From contig LS997563.1 in NCBI GenBank assembly GCA_000469685.2, forward strand, positions 24,585,897 through 24,649,896: DNA of 64,000 bases. The letters run 5' to 3'. Made by a program: the position numbers and the translations under genes. The notes beneath the pieces are model-generated. The model was given only the letters and a program-made list of their open reading frames with translations. It was not told where the DNA came from and made no database searches. How positions within the stretch are numbered: position 1 is the stretch's first letter; each line of letters opens with the position of its first letter. This stretch comes from Haemonchus contortus (Eukaryota; Nematoda; Chromadorea; Rhabditida; Trichostrongylidae). This document shows positions 11,453 through 21,673 of the stretch, in pieces.

Positions 11453-12210
11453 TCAGGTGGTGCATAATTATTGCGTTTTTTTTTTCGCGGCTTTTTTCTC
11501 CCAATAGAATTTGAATATTGAGTTCGGTTTTTTTCTAGAAATATCTACTTGTTTTCCTCTACAAAAGTGTACCTGAAAACCACCCGCATATTCGCGAAAT
11601 CAGGTTCTACTCTTCGAGAAAGGTTGGAGAGTGGCAGAGTCATTCCGCGATCTCAGTAACTTTTTTTAAACAAATTTTATTTATGAAACGGCAAAAAAAT
11701 TGAACAAAAACATGTTCAAATAATTACTCTGGAACTTATACAACATTTTCGTCAAGCACTGCTTCCCATTGGCTAGATAGTCGGATTCCAAAAGCGGAGA
11801 AGCTTTGATCCTTGGGGGCGATCCACGCCTTGACATCGGCCATCAAGTCCTTCAAATCGACGTAAGTTCTATTCCCAGCCATTTTTGCAGCGAACGGTTG
11901 ACGAGATAATCCATAGCAGTTTCAGCTGGTGAATATGGCAGATTTAGAAGCAACTCCCATTCCTTGGTTGGCTTGAGCTGGTTGTTCCATCGCCGGAAAG
12001 TTACTGAGATCGCGGAATGACTCTGCCACCTTCCAACATTTCTCGAAAAAGTAGAGCATAATTGCGCGAATTTGCAGATGGTTTTCTAGGTACATTTTTG
12101 TAGAGGAAATCAAGTAGATCATTTCTAGAAAAAACCCGAACTCAATATTCGAATTCTATCGGGAGAAAAAGAGACGCGAAAAAATCCGCAATAATTTTGC
12201 ATCAACCTAA
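11453..12210 (-). mobile_element. mariner element, internally deleted, with long inverted ends
   Basis: The element is flanked by TA at 11,451-11,452 and 12,211-12,212. Its right end reads, as reverse complement, TTAGGTTGATGCAAAATTAT; the left end is a diverged TCAGGTGGTGCATAATTAT. This is the cecropia/Hsmar1-type mariner terminus; a related hookworm mariner (bandit) is known. The inverted similarity extends about 180 bp inward (11,453-11,665 against about 11,998-12,210), far more than the ~30 bp usual for mariner. The centre holds only the C-terminal end of a transposase. A related repeat at 29,805-29,970 provides the empty target site. Confidence 0.8.
11737..12010 (-). pseudogene. mariner transposase C-terminal remnant
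   Basis: The minus strand reads LPYSPAETAMDYLVNRSLQ, corresponding to the mariner signature in which LPYSPDLAP.DYH carries the third catalytic Asp (Asp replaced here, PAETA). In another frame it continues through DLKDLMADVKAWIA to RLSSQWEAVLDENVV and a stop at 11,737-11,739. One frameshift near 11,870 separates the parts. The N-terminal DNA-binding domain and first two catalytic acids are absent, so this element could move only with help from another copy. Confidence 0.65.
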
Positions 12211-13559
12211 TATTTGTCCCAAATAAGGAGTGGAGAATCGGCGGACTACTACAACTTTGTAGAAGATGGGGGAAACCCGGCGTTAGCCGTCGAAGCGACT
12301 GGTTAAGATATGATCGGAGTCACACGGTTGTCAGATTTTTCGTTATTATCCGCTTTAATGTACAGTTTTTGATGTGAGCCATAGTCACGGCATGAGTGCG
12401 CATGTAGTAAGTATTGCAGTCATTTAGGACGAAAAGAAATCAAAAGATGTGGCTAATACTGAGACATTATCCCCAAACTTTCTAGGATTCAACCCGGAAC
12501 TATTTGGAGTCGTTACCTAATCTCTCCTCAGCTGCTATGTTTATAGAAGAGGTGCGACTACCATGGAATTGCCTCTTTTTCATGAGGAAACTTTTTTTGT
12601 TCTTCTTTTTTTTTGAAACTATTTTTGTTTTTGAGAAAATCATGATGTGGTTCTGAGGCATTCTGGCATTATAGGCTGATAACGTGATCGTGAATGCAGT
12701 TATATCGGATCTTGTGGATGCTGTAGCAGCTGAGATTCCTGCATCGCAAAGCTATGACCGGGTAGGTGATGTCATTTCTCGATCTCCAATTAACATAGCA
12801 AAATATCGTAGAAGTGATGTTTAGATTACTTCATTTGATGAATTAGAATTTAAACCTAGAGTAAGATTTTGTTCGCAGTCATTTCGAGCTAGTAGAAAAT
12901 GTTCTCTTTGGCCGCGTATTTCTAGCTGGTCGAATGTTCACTCCCTTTATGATGGCGGGTTGGAAAGGGAAAGGTGAGGCAAAAAAGGCAAAGATCACGC
13001 TGACTGCTTTCACCCATGGAAGCGACGTATTACCTGTGTTCCCACGGAAGCAGTGAAACACATGAAAATACCAAATGAGCTTTGAAATGCTACCCGTTTG
13101 GATTTGAATGAGGTCGAATTCGGTCTACGATAGTGAGTGATTGAGTCATCCCCCACATTCTGAACGTTTTGAGTCATATGCATTTCTTTCATAATACCTT
13201 TTATACTGCTGCGCTTTTTATCTTTAGGCTCTATAACCTTGGGCGCGAGGTGAACGTGGTGACCTTCTAAGAACATGTACAAAAAGTACTTATGAGAAAG
13301 TAAATTAGGTTCAGTTCATATCAGCCTGCGTCGTCACGTTAGAAGCCTTATTTATAACCCGAAGGAATTCGGCCTCTGAATTGTGTCATCTTTTTACCAC
13401 TCCAACACTTGACCTTCCCTCTCCTTGCTGTGTATTGTTAGATGCCAAGTAATTGTTATCAATAACAACTATAAAATTAGTTTTGTTTTTGAAGGAAAAA
13501 AATTCGATCTGCTCTGTTGGCAAATACTTCGGTTTCGGAGAAAAAAAAAAAGTTTCGAT
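12211..13559. other. Non-coding; right half of a dispersed repeat
   Basis: 12,211-12,320 continues the dispersed repeat interrupted by the mariner (CTACTACAACTTTGTAGAAG). It matches 29,880-29,960 and more weakly 47,870-47,935. The remainder shows no gene or element I can support. Confidence 0.4.
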
Positions 13560-13770
13560 GCTCTGCGCCGAGCGCTCATCGCTGCACTCTGAAAGCGCAA
13601 TCACCTGACGCTCAGCGCCTCCGATTCCCGCCGCGGGAATCGGAGGCGCTGAGCGTCAGGTTATTGCGTTATTTTGCTCAGGATAGCCATTTGCTAAAAA
13701 TGCGATGCGGTCGTTGAGTGCAACCCGTTGCAGCGGGCGCTTTCAGAGTGCAGCGATAAGCGTTCAGCGC
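13560..13770. repeat. Perfect 27-bp palindrome nested in longer inverted repeat
   Basis: CCTGACGCTCAGCGCCTCCG at 13,604 begins a 27-base arm (13,604-13,630). It repeats exactly inverted at 13,634-13,660, with a 3-base centre. A second, outer pair (CATCGCTGCACTCTGAAAGC near 13,578 and its inverse near 13,737) brackets it with about 70 extra bases on the right. GC content is much higher than the surroundings. It is probably the core of a foldback MITE whose limits I cannot place. Confidence 0.7.
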
Positions 13771-14798
13771 AGAGCGTCGAAGCTGAGTTAGCGTTGCGGC
13801 CGCTCACGGTATTTGCTTTGAAGCATGTTATTTTCAGGCAGAGCTGCGGACAGCTTTTCCATAGTGATAAGCTTCGCCACACTAAATCATAGAAGTCCAG
13901 GGAGAAACTATCAAGCCCGCGAACTAAAAAAAAAAATTGAAAAAGGGGATAACAACCAATAAAAATCCGATCAATAAATTGTCCATCGCCCCGTGCGGTA
14001 CCGTTTGGTCGGCGTTGTCAACAGAGCCCTCAACGCTCGTCGCAAAAGTCGCATTGCCATTGGGGCACATAGACTTAATTGGCCCCTAGAAGCCGCCCAT
14101 AAAAACCAATCTCTGCCTCGGGCAACGCGTCAAACTCATCCAGTCTCTGATTTCACGAAGAGATTTATTAGAAGCCCTTCACACCTACATGACTGGAAAG
14201 CGACCTTCTTCAAGTGGGAAGACTCAAAGGTCATCAAGGTTTCCGCGCATGCTCCTCAATTGACAAGGGAGTAAAGGAGCTTAATAGTTAGCACTATCAT
14301 GTTCCCTTATCAGCACGAATGCTATCAGTTATGCATACTTATAAACTCCAAAATAGCGCAAAAATCTGTGTTCAATCTCATTGCACATTAACACGGTCCA
14401 ACGTAACCTTCTTCTCTAATCCTGACAGTATGCAACTTAACCCTTTTATGAAATTGGTGATCACAGAGACCAGCAGGATAATCCGGCAAGAAGAAGTTCA
14501 GAAAGTGTTGCGAATTGAAGTTTCATAAAAAGCATTCAAGAAGTTTGCTGTTTTTATAGAAGAAAGGCCAAATATGGAGAAGCATTAATTTCTCCTGTAT
14601 GTTACGATTTCTGCATTCCCTGCTCCTCCTTATTCGTGACTTTATACTTGCTGAACTTCTAGGCTTCCCTTTTCTCATTTGTACTCGAATATTTGATAGC
14701 ATCCTTTCCCCTCATTCTTGTGAGGGCTATCTTTCTCCAGCTGAAGGTTAAGCAGTGTTAAAATTCTCCGTGCCATTTGTGCGGTATGCGCTATGAAA
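13771..14798. other. Non-coding flank of BEL element
   Basis: No recognised gene. Plus-strand frames at 13,993-14,528 have no family motif. Confidence 0.35.
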
Positions 14799-14803
14799 TC
14801 AAG

Positions 14804-15228
14804 TGTGTCGCCTTAGTTGCCACGCGGATTTTTTGATATTGGTATAACGACAGCCAAACACAGCGCTTTATTGACCTCAGACCTGGGTAGTTAAACCAAA
14901 TACATATATATGAGCAAATAACTGTTAACAAAAGTACTAATAATAATCGAAAAAAAGGTATGAGTAAGCCATCTGTCTGGGGTGCCTTTTATATCCTCCT
15001 TTCCCGCCAAATCCGCCAAATCCTTCCGTAGTCATTCGGGCCATCCGAGACGCATTTGAATTTGAAATGGAATAGGTTACGAAACACCCAGTACGAATAG
15101 AATAGGTGCTCATCTTCAGTGTGAGTTAAATAGTAAGAAAGAGAACTGTTGCAAACTGATTTGGGCAAACTTGAACGATCCTCTCAATTCCACTCTGCAG
15201 TAGCTCGTGGAGTGGACCCTCCACGACA
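14804..15228 (-). repeat. BEL 3' LTR
   Basis: This 425-bp terminal repeat starts TGTGTCGCCTTAG and ends CCACGACA on the plus strand. It matches the right LTR throughout apart from scattered substitutions and the small insertion in the other copy. The extra 3' ORF of the element runs about 45 bp into it. Confidence 0.95.
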
Positions 15229-16821
15229 CTCCCGGCCATCCCATCTGTTGCCACGTTCCATTCCCTTCCATTCGCGAAGAGCATCTTCAAGCCGTCTGTG
15301 CATCTGCTCTTTAGCCTCAGGAATCGGGCACAATGCTTTGTGATGCCCATCTCTGGGGACGAGGTCTTCGAAGGGTGTGTTGTAGACCCTGACACAGTAC
15401 CAGCATTCCCTATTTTTAAGGCCACACCTGTTTCCACATTGCTCCAAGCAAAGGCGGCATAACTTGCTATCATGGACGATCTGGTTCCGTGTACGAGCAT
15501 CTTGGACAACGGGACACGAGTCTGAAAAATGAGCTGATTGCGCTCCGCAGAAAACACAAGGGCGTTGAGGCTCCACACCGTCCGAGTAGGCGGCCAACTT
15601 GCGATACGGGAATCTCTTCAAGGCATACTCCATTGATTCTATCCAGCGTCGTTGATTCTCAAATTCCCTTGTGTGCGTAGTACTCTTCGAACTGCACTGT
15701 ACCACAACACTAACAGGTCCACCTTCATCCTTTGCCTCTTCAATCAACTTGGAGAGATGTTCGTCATCCGTCAATTCCCGACCCTTTTCTTGACTTGGAA
15801 GGCTCTCAGCTTGATCTTGTTCTTTTTCTTGCGCTACATACTGGTCTCCGTTCGTCACAAAGTTTTTCAATGACGACAACTTGGTTCTCACGGTCCTGAT
15901 TTCTTCGGTCTGTTCGTTTAGAAGCTGCTGCAACTTGTTAAAATTCTCCATTTCCCTTGGGTGGTCTTTAGAACTTTCCTTTTTGAGATCCTTTTTGGCT
16001 TCCGCTAGGAGGTGTTCCGTCTGTTTGATCACTTGTATAAGAGGACGCAGTTCCGTCTCTATCGTCATATTGATGGGTCCTATCTTGTGCGACCCTCCAT
16101 CCTTTGCCAGCCATTCTTCATAGCGCTTCGCTGAAACTCTTGCCGAACTTGCTTGAAGTGCGTAGATCCTTTCGGTGAGTACGTATCGCGTTCCAACTCG
16201 CAGAAGAACTTCCTTTACGGTGCTAGCCGAGTGTCTGACATCTGTGAGAAGGATGACTTTCTCCCCCGCCCCGGCATTTTTAAAGGGGTCATCGGACTGC
16301 ATGAATTTAAAATGATTACGAACAGTACGCGACACAGTAATATAACGTCGTATATCATTAAAGCATTTTTCGAGTTCGGTTTCGAGATGTTCAGCGTTTG
16401 GGTGTGATCTCACAAGTAGTCTGCTGAGGTATGCAGCATCTCCGTCGATATCGCCTATGGCCAACCTAAAGTTAGGAGCGTGTGAATTTGCGTACTTGAA
16501 GGCATTTGTGCTTTGTTTACACAAATCATTGAACTTGAAATACAGTGAGGCTGTTTCTTGCTCATGCTTCCTACTGGGTCTGTGAACGCGGGTCGCGGTG
16601 TTAGGCCATACCTCAGAAATTTTTGTGGCGCCTGAACTTATACTTGAAACGGTAGTTGGCCTGTGAAAGCTGCGCAAGCGTAAGCATTTGTAAAATGGTT
16701 GAGCTGTTGCTCGCAAGGGTCTTTCCCAATGTTTGAGTTCAAACGATAGGAAAACAATGAACCCAGCTAATGAACTGAACTGAACTAGGATTGAACTTGC
16801 CAAAATTGAGGCGTCTCGCAT
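15184..16821 (-). CDS. Extra 3' ORF of BEL element: coiled-coil and Cys-rich zinc-binding-like protein
   Basis: An uninterrupted 545-codon ATG frame lying between pol and the 3' LTR, ending about 45 bp inside that LTR. Residues 4-30 are hydrophobic (possible membrane anchor). The middle (about 215-345) is strongly charged and helical, with coiled-coil-like spacing (MENFNKLQQLLNEQTEEIRT). Near the C-terminus is a cysteine-rich block: CVFCGAQSAHFSDSC (CX2CX5HX4C), then CRLCLEQCGNRCGLKNREC, then CWYC followed after ~17 residues by HHKALC. The position is that of env in retrovirus-like BEL elements, but no envelope or fusion motif is visible. A second nucleocapsid-like or chromatin/RNA-binding protein is possible. 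The function is unknown. It is the longest intact frame of the element. Confidence 0.75.
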   Translation of the reverse strand: MRDASILASSILVQFSSLAGFIVFLSFELKHWERPLRATAQPFYKCLRLRSFHRPTTVSSISSGATKISEVWPNTATRVHRPSRKHEQETASLYFKFNDLCKQSTNAFKYANSHAPNFRLAIGDIDGDAAYLSRLLVRSHPNAEHLETELEKCFNDIRRYITVSRTVRNHFKFMQSDDPFKNAGAGEKVILLTDVRHSASTVKEVLLRVGTRYVLTERIYALQASSARVSAKRYEEWLAKDGGSHKIGPINMTIETELRPLIQVIKQTEHLLAEAKKDLKKESSKDHPREMENFNKLQQLLNEQTEEIRTVRTKLSSLKNFVTNGDQYVAQEKEQDQAESLPSQEKGRELTDDEHLSKLIEEAKDEGGPVSVVVQCSSKSTTHTREFENQRRWIESMEYALKRFPYRKLAAYSDGVEPQRPCVFCGAQSAHFSDSCPVVQDARTRNQIVHDSKLCRLCLEQCGNRCGLKNRECWYCVRVYNTPFEDLVPRDGHHKALCPIPEAKEQMHRRLEDALREWKGMERGNRWDGRECRGGSTPRATAEWN

Positions 16822-18931
16822 ACTTGAAACATTTAGAAATGCAGCCGTAGCTTTCTTGACACCGGATATGAATCTACCTTTTTTGTATTTTAAGGGTTCG
16901 AATATTTTCTTGTTGACATGAAGGAACTTGGGGTTGTAACTTGTTTTCGACAGACTGAACAGACTCTATTTCCATATTTTCTCGTAACCTTTGTACCAAA
17001 CAAGTGCAGTAACATGTTTTCGAGCCCAAATTTCCTAAATCCGGTGAACTTGCAGTGGTTGTCACGACGAAGACGCCTAGTGCCAGGATGAATAGTAAGC
17101 TTGAAATTGAGACGGATCCGACACTAGTTGCTGTTTTTTGGTGTTCTTTGATATTCTGCGAGCGTGGTCGCAAATTGTAGCCATGCGTAGGCTCCGCAAC
17201 TTGTTGTTCTTCTTGTGGGATGTCGGCTGCTTCTGGCATCTCTTCGTGACATGCGTCTTGATCCTCGTGACTGTAGTCTTCAGTGGTGCCCTCTAACTCC
17301 AATGGTGCCAACAAATTTAGAGGCCTTCTTATTCGTCTGTGCGAAGGCAATGTTATAACTGCTTCTCTGATTACTCCGTCTCGATTTTTCGGTAGGACGC
17401 TAATTCTCCCCATGCGCCACATGTGCCGAGGTTGAACCTCATCGCAAGTCAAGACGAGGCTTCCGACTTTCGGTACCAACGCTCCAGCTCTTTTGCTTCC
17501 AACTTTAGTCTGGTGTTTTTCTCTCAGAGCAGAGAGATACTGAGTGTGCCAGACTCGCCAGAATCTTTCGGTTAACTTGCACGAGCTCTGTAACGCCTGG
17601 ACTGCTTGAATTTTTGTGTGAATTACTGGAATGTCGAAAGGTGGCGCGTAGGAGGAATCTACCAGTTCGTTATCGAGCGATTCGAAGGGGAAACGCACTT
17701 GTAGTTCCCTTTGGATGAAATCGATCGGTCTTAAAATGCTTTCTCGATCGAAACTCGAGTCGGAATAGAGAAGCGGTCGGGTATTGAGCAGTGCATCTAT
17801 TTCCACGATCACCGTCGATAGCTCTTCGAAGGAGAGTATGGTCTTTCCTAGCGTTTTGTAAAGAGAGTACTTGACTGACTCGATTAACCTTTCATAAAAA
17901 CCTCCTTGCCAGGGAGCATATGGGGTTATATGTCGCCAATCAATCTCCTTATCGCTTATCTCCCGGGCCACTGCAGGATCATTTTGCGCTGCAGTCAAAC
18001 ATTCCTTGAGGATCGTTTCGCCTAACAGGAATGTCGGTGAGTTATCTATTTATTTATTTATTTATTTATTGCACACGCGTGCGCCAATAAACAAAAATTA
18101 CTAATACAGTTTGAGAAAAAGAACATTCAACAGCAAGTGGATACAAAAAAAGTTAAAAAGCAGTAGTATGGAAGAGGAAATGGAGGTGACAATAAGAAGA
18201 CGCCTCCGCAGAAACACTTACAACGCCAATGCCCGAACTATGGAGAAATCATTCAAGAAGAAAAGACCTTGAGCCAGGAGTGCCAACTCATGCCCCAAGC
18301 ATAGTGGATCCCGGAGAGCTCACAATTAAACACAAAGCCACACATGTGCATCCACATTTTGTTATCAGGAAGTGTGTGGGATGCTAAGATGGAGTCATCA
18401 CACCATATGAAATAAGACAAGAGCAGAAGAGCAGATGAGTGCAGGTCAGCCTAGGCAACGCAACTAACCGAAGTTATTCCGGGGCGGGCCAAGTAGGTAC
18501 CTCTTTGATCTAGATACGAACCCCAGGCGTAAGACCTAGGCCCAAGCGACGAGTCATAAAGATCAAGCCACTTGTTGACCTGCACCCTGGACTCTCGTCA
18601 TAATTGGCAAGTGCATTATGGATAGTGGCTATGTAAAGCAAAATAACAGAGTGAGCACCGAGTACTATAACTATGGCAGAGCAGCACTCAAGGCAAAGGC
18701 AACTACATTTGCAAAAGAAAAGGAAGAAATTAGTGGCAACGCGAGTAAGTGCGGATCTGCGGATGCAAAACGACTTGAATAATCAGATGACCATAACAAC
18801 GAACGTTAGAAGATGAGAAACATTGAACTCATTAGCAGGCTGATCTTGACGAACACCACAGTACAGCTCAGCAACGTAAACAACATGACTCGTCAGGAAC
18901 CATGAAACTGAAAAAGAGGAGCTGAAAATCA

Positions 18932-21673
18932 TCACTGGGCAATTCCGAGAACTTGACCAAGATTCACCTTTTGCAATCTTCTTTTGAACGTGGTACTATT
19001 ACCAGCCGCTATAACATCAAGAGGCAACAGATTAAACCAACTAGCACATCGGTTAAAGATATTATTAACGGCTAGCGCACGGTATCTGGCATCCGAAATT
19101 GAACAGTAAAGATTAAACCTACCTCGCCTCGTACCAGTGGGTCTAAAGATCCAGTACTTGCTGGCACGTAGCTTCACCTCACAGCGCAGAATACGAAAAC
19201 AAAAAACTAAGTCAGAGATTGCACGTCTATATTGCAGAGAATGAAGCCCAAACAACCTGAGTCGCGCATCATAACTGGGTAAATGATTACGACTATGATA
19301 GCAAGCATTTCTATACCATAGGAGACGTGTGAAAACACGCTGAACCCTTTCAATTTTTGAGACACTTTTCTTGGTAGATGGGCTCCAAACCTGTAAGCAA
19401 TATTCGACATGCGGCAAGACGCAAGCATGGTAAAGGCGTTTTAGCAATGTCACATCAGAAGACTGCACATTACGAAACAAGACGAATAAATTCCTGAATG
19501 CTTTCTCCACCGCTTGCTCAATGTGGGAGGAAAACTTTAATTTTGAATCAAAAAACACGCCAAGATCTTTGATGGATTGGCAAGCTGCAAGCTGAACACC
19601 ATTTACGAGGTAGGCAGTTGCCTGGGAGTTGCCAAAATGCATGGTCATAGATTTTTTTAAATTGAGAGGAATGTCCCAGTGTTCAGCCCAGTCAGCCATT
19701 CTTTGGAGAGATACCCTCAGAGCGTCTCGAATAATCCCACAATTATCCTGATTGTAGATCGCATATATCTTGATATCATCGGCATACATTTGTATATGGA
19801 TATCCGAGGATGTCTTGAGAAGGTTAGGTAACTCCATTGTGTAAATCAGAAATAGAGTAGGTGACAAAACACCCCCTTGCGGAACACCACTCAGACAGGG
19901 AAACCTATTCGAGAAACCACATTTAAGTCTGACTGTTAAATATCTGCTGTGTAAGTAGGATCTTAACCAAGCTAAAAGGTTGCCACGAATTCCAATTTTT
20001 TCCAGTTTGGCTAGCAGTTTAACGTGGGAGACTTTGTCAAACGCTTTGGACAAGTCGAAGTAGATCATGTCAACTGACTTGCCTGAACTGAGAGCTTTGC
20101 AAAGGTCAAATAATGTATCAGAAAGATTAGAGGTGGTTGAGGATCTAGGAACGAAGCCGTGCTGTTCTGAAGGAATGAGGTGGTATCTTGAGAGCCAGGC
20201 TAGTAATCTTTCATTGACTATTTTTTCCATCACTTTGATAGGAGTCGGTGTAAGACTGATTGGACGGAAATTGCTAAGCAAATTAGAATTGGGCGACTTC
20301 TGAATAGCAGTTACAATGGCATCCCTCCATAGTTGGGGAAGATCACCCGAGAGGAAAGAGAGATTGAACATAATCGCCAATGGCTTAGAAAGGGAAGTAT
20401 GGCATTTCTTGTACACTAACTGTGGAATCCCATCATAAGGTTCGGTAGTGGAAGGATGTAGTTTTTTGAGGATAGCAGAAACACCATATGGATTGAAGCT
20501 GCATTCAGAGCAACTTTCACTGACATACGGAACGTTATTCAGGCGCCAACCATCTGAAAACTCAGATGAGTAGACACTTGAGAAATACTTAGCAAGAGCC
20601 TCGGCCTTCTCCACATCACTACGATATACTACTCCACCTTCATCAACAAGAGCAGAGGGAAACGTGTAAGACTTCAGCTTGTATCGGTAGTAGCGAAAAA
20701 GTCGTTGTAGAGAAGCCTGAGTTCCAAGACGACATTCATAGTTAGATAGAAACTTTCTCAAGTGGTAGTCCAAGTCGGAACGAACTTTTTTGTAGAGGGA
20801 ACTGTTCAAAGGGTAACTCAGCTCATGAAAAAGACGCTGCTTTTGCTGCAGTAAATTGTTAATATGAGGAGGATACTTATGGCCAGGGTTCCTAGGGAAC
20901 TTGAAGGGAACGAAAGCCGAAAGACCAGTATAGATAACGTGGCAGAATCTATGATAAATATCATCCATCGAAGAATATTGGTCAAAAACTTCCCACCAAT
21001 CTGTGTGGAAGAAAAAGTCATTGAGACCAGCAAAGTCTGCATTTTGAAAATCAGGCACTGGGAGGGCAAGAGAGGTGCAAGATAATTCAAGGATATGAAA
21101 GGAAACAACTGCATGGTCAGACGTAGCAAGAGGAGGTAGTGCTTGTTTGACATATTGCTGAAGCCCACACTCACGGAAAAAGTTCAAGTAAGCAGCTCCA
21201 GTTGAGTTCAACCCACTAAGCAAACTCCAGTCAACACGGAGGTCAAAATCACCAAGAAGAACAGTATTGATGCGGACAGAAAGAAGATCTCTCAAAGCAT
21301 CGATCAAAGTTTCATCATCAGCACTACTGAAATCGGGTGGGCGATCAACCGTTATAACGCGAGTATAGGACGATTTGACCGGACAGAATAGGTCTAAACA
21401 AATGCCCTCAGCTTTGCCATGGCTGATATTACAAACAAAGTCAACTTGAAGATTTCCTTTTACCAGACAACAGACTCCACCGCCTTTACACCTTGTCCGA
21501 TCCATGCGATAGAGAAAATAGGGAAGGTTCATTGTTATTTCAGAGTTTAAAACTTTACTTTTTAACCAGGTTTCTGTGATAAACAAAATATCAGGTTTAA
21601 CGTGAGAAATGAAAGAATGAAGATGACAGATCTTGTTTACTAGACTACGAGCATTAATTAAGCAGCATTTCAA
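18932..21673 (-). CDS. LINE ORF2: endonuclease-reverse transcriptase
   Basis: 913 codons from a TTG that overlaps the ORF1 stop. There is no ATG between the upstream in-frame TAA and this point, so translation would depend on coupling, a non-ATG start or a lost segment. The N-terminus is an APE-type endonuclease (CLINARSLVNK, ILFITETWL, LLGDFDLRVDW, SDHAVVSF). About 30 residues normally between the GLQQYV region and SDH appear deleted. The RT spans about residues 455-700 with FRPISLTP, YFDLSKAFDKVSH, GVPQGGVLSP and the catalytic MYADDIKIY, then a typical CR1 C-terminal segment. RT motifs are intact; endonuclease function is doubtful. Confidence 0.9.
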   Translation of the reverse strand: MKCCLINARSLVNKICHLHSFISHVKPDILFITETWLKSKVLNSEITMNLPYFLYRMDRTRCKGGGVCCLVKGNLQVDFVCNISHGKAEGICLDLFCPVKSSYTRVITVDRPPDFSSADDETLIDALRDLLSVRINTVLLGDFDLRVDWSLLSGLNSTGAAYLNFFRECGLQQYVKQALPPLATSDHAVVSFHILELSCTSLALPVPDFQNADFAGLNDFFFHTDWWEVFDQYSSMDDIYHRFCHVIYTGLSAFVPFKFPRNPGHKYPPHINNLLQQKQRLFHELSYPLNSSLYKKVRSDLDYHLRKFLSNYECRLGTQASLQRLFRYYRYKLKSYTFPSALVDEGGVVYRSDVEKAEALAKYFSSVYSSEFSDGWRLNNVPYVSESCSECSFNPYGVSAILKKLHPSTTEPYDGIPQLVYKKCHTSLSKPLAIMFNLSFLSGDLPQLWRDAIVTAIQKSPNSNLLSNFRPISLTPTPIKVMEKIVNERLLAWLSRYHLIPSEQHGFVPRSSTTSNLSDTLFDLCKALSSGKSVDMIYFDLSKAFDKVSHVKLLAKLEKIGIRGNLLAWLRSYLHSRYLTVRLKCGFSNRFPCLSGVPQGGVLSPTLFLIYTMELPNLLKTSSDIHIQMYADDIKIYAIYNQDNCGIIRDALRVSLQRMADWAEHWDIPLNLKKSMTMHFGNSQATAYLVNGVQLAACQSIKDLGVFFDSKLKFSSHIEQAVEKAFRNLFVLFRNVQSSDVTLLKRLYHACVLPHVEYCLQVWSPSTKKSVSKIERVQRVFTRLLWYRNACYHSRNHLPSYDARLRLFGLHSLQYRRAISDLVFCFRILRCEVKLRASKYWIFRPTGTRRGRFNLYCSISDARYRALAVNNIFNRCASWFNLLPLDVIAAGNSTTFKRRLQKVNLGQVLGIAQ

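Noticed and set aside
16970..17120. Envelope gene following BEL integrase
   Set aside because: There is a hydrophobic segment at the pol C-terminus, but no furin-like site, Cys pattern or fusion motif follows before the stop.
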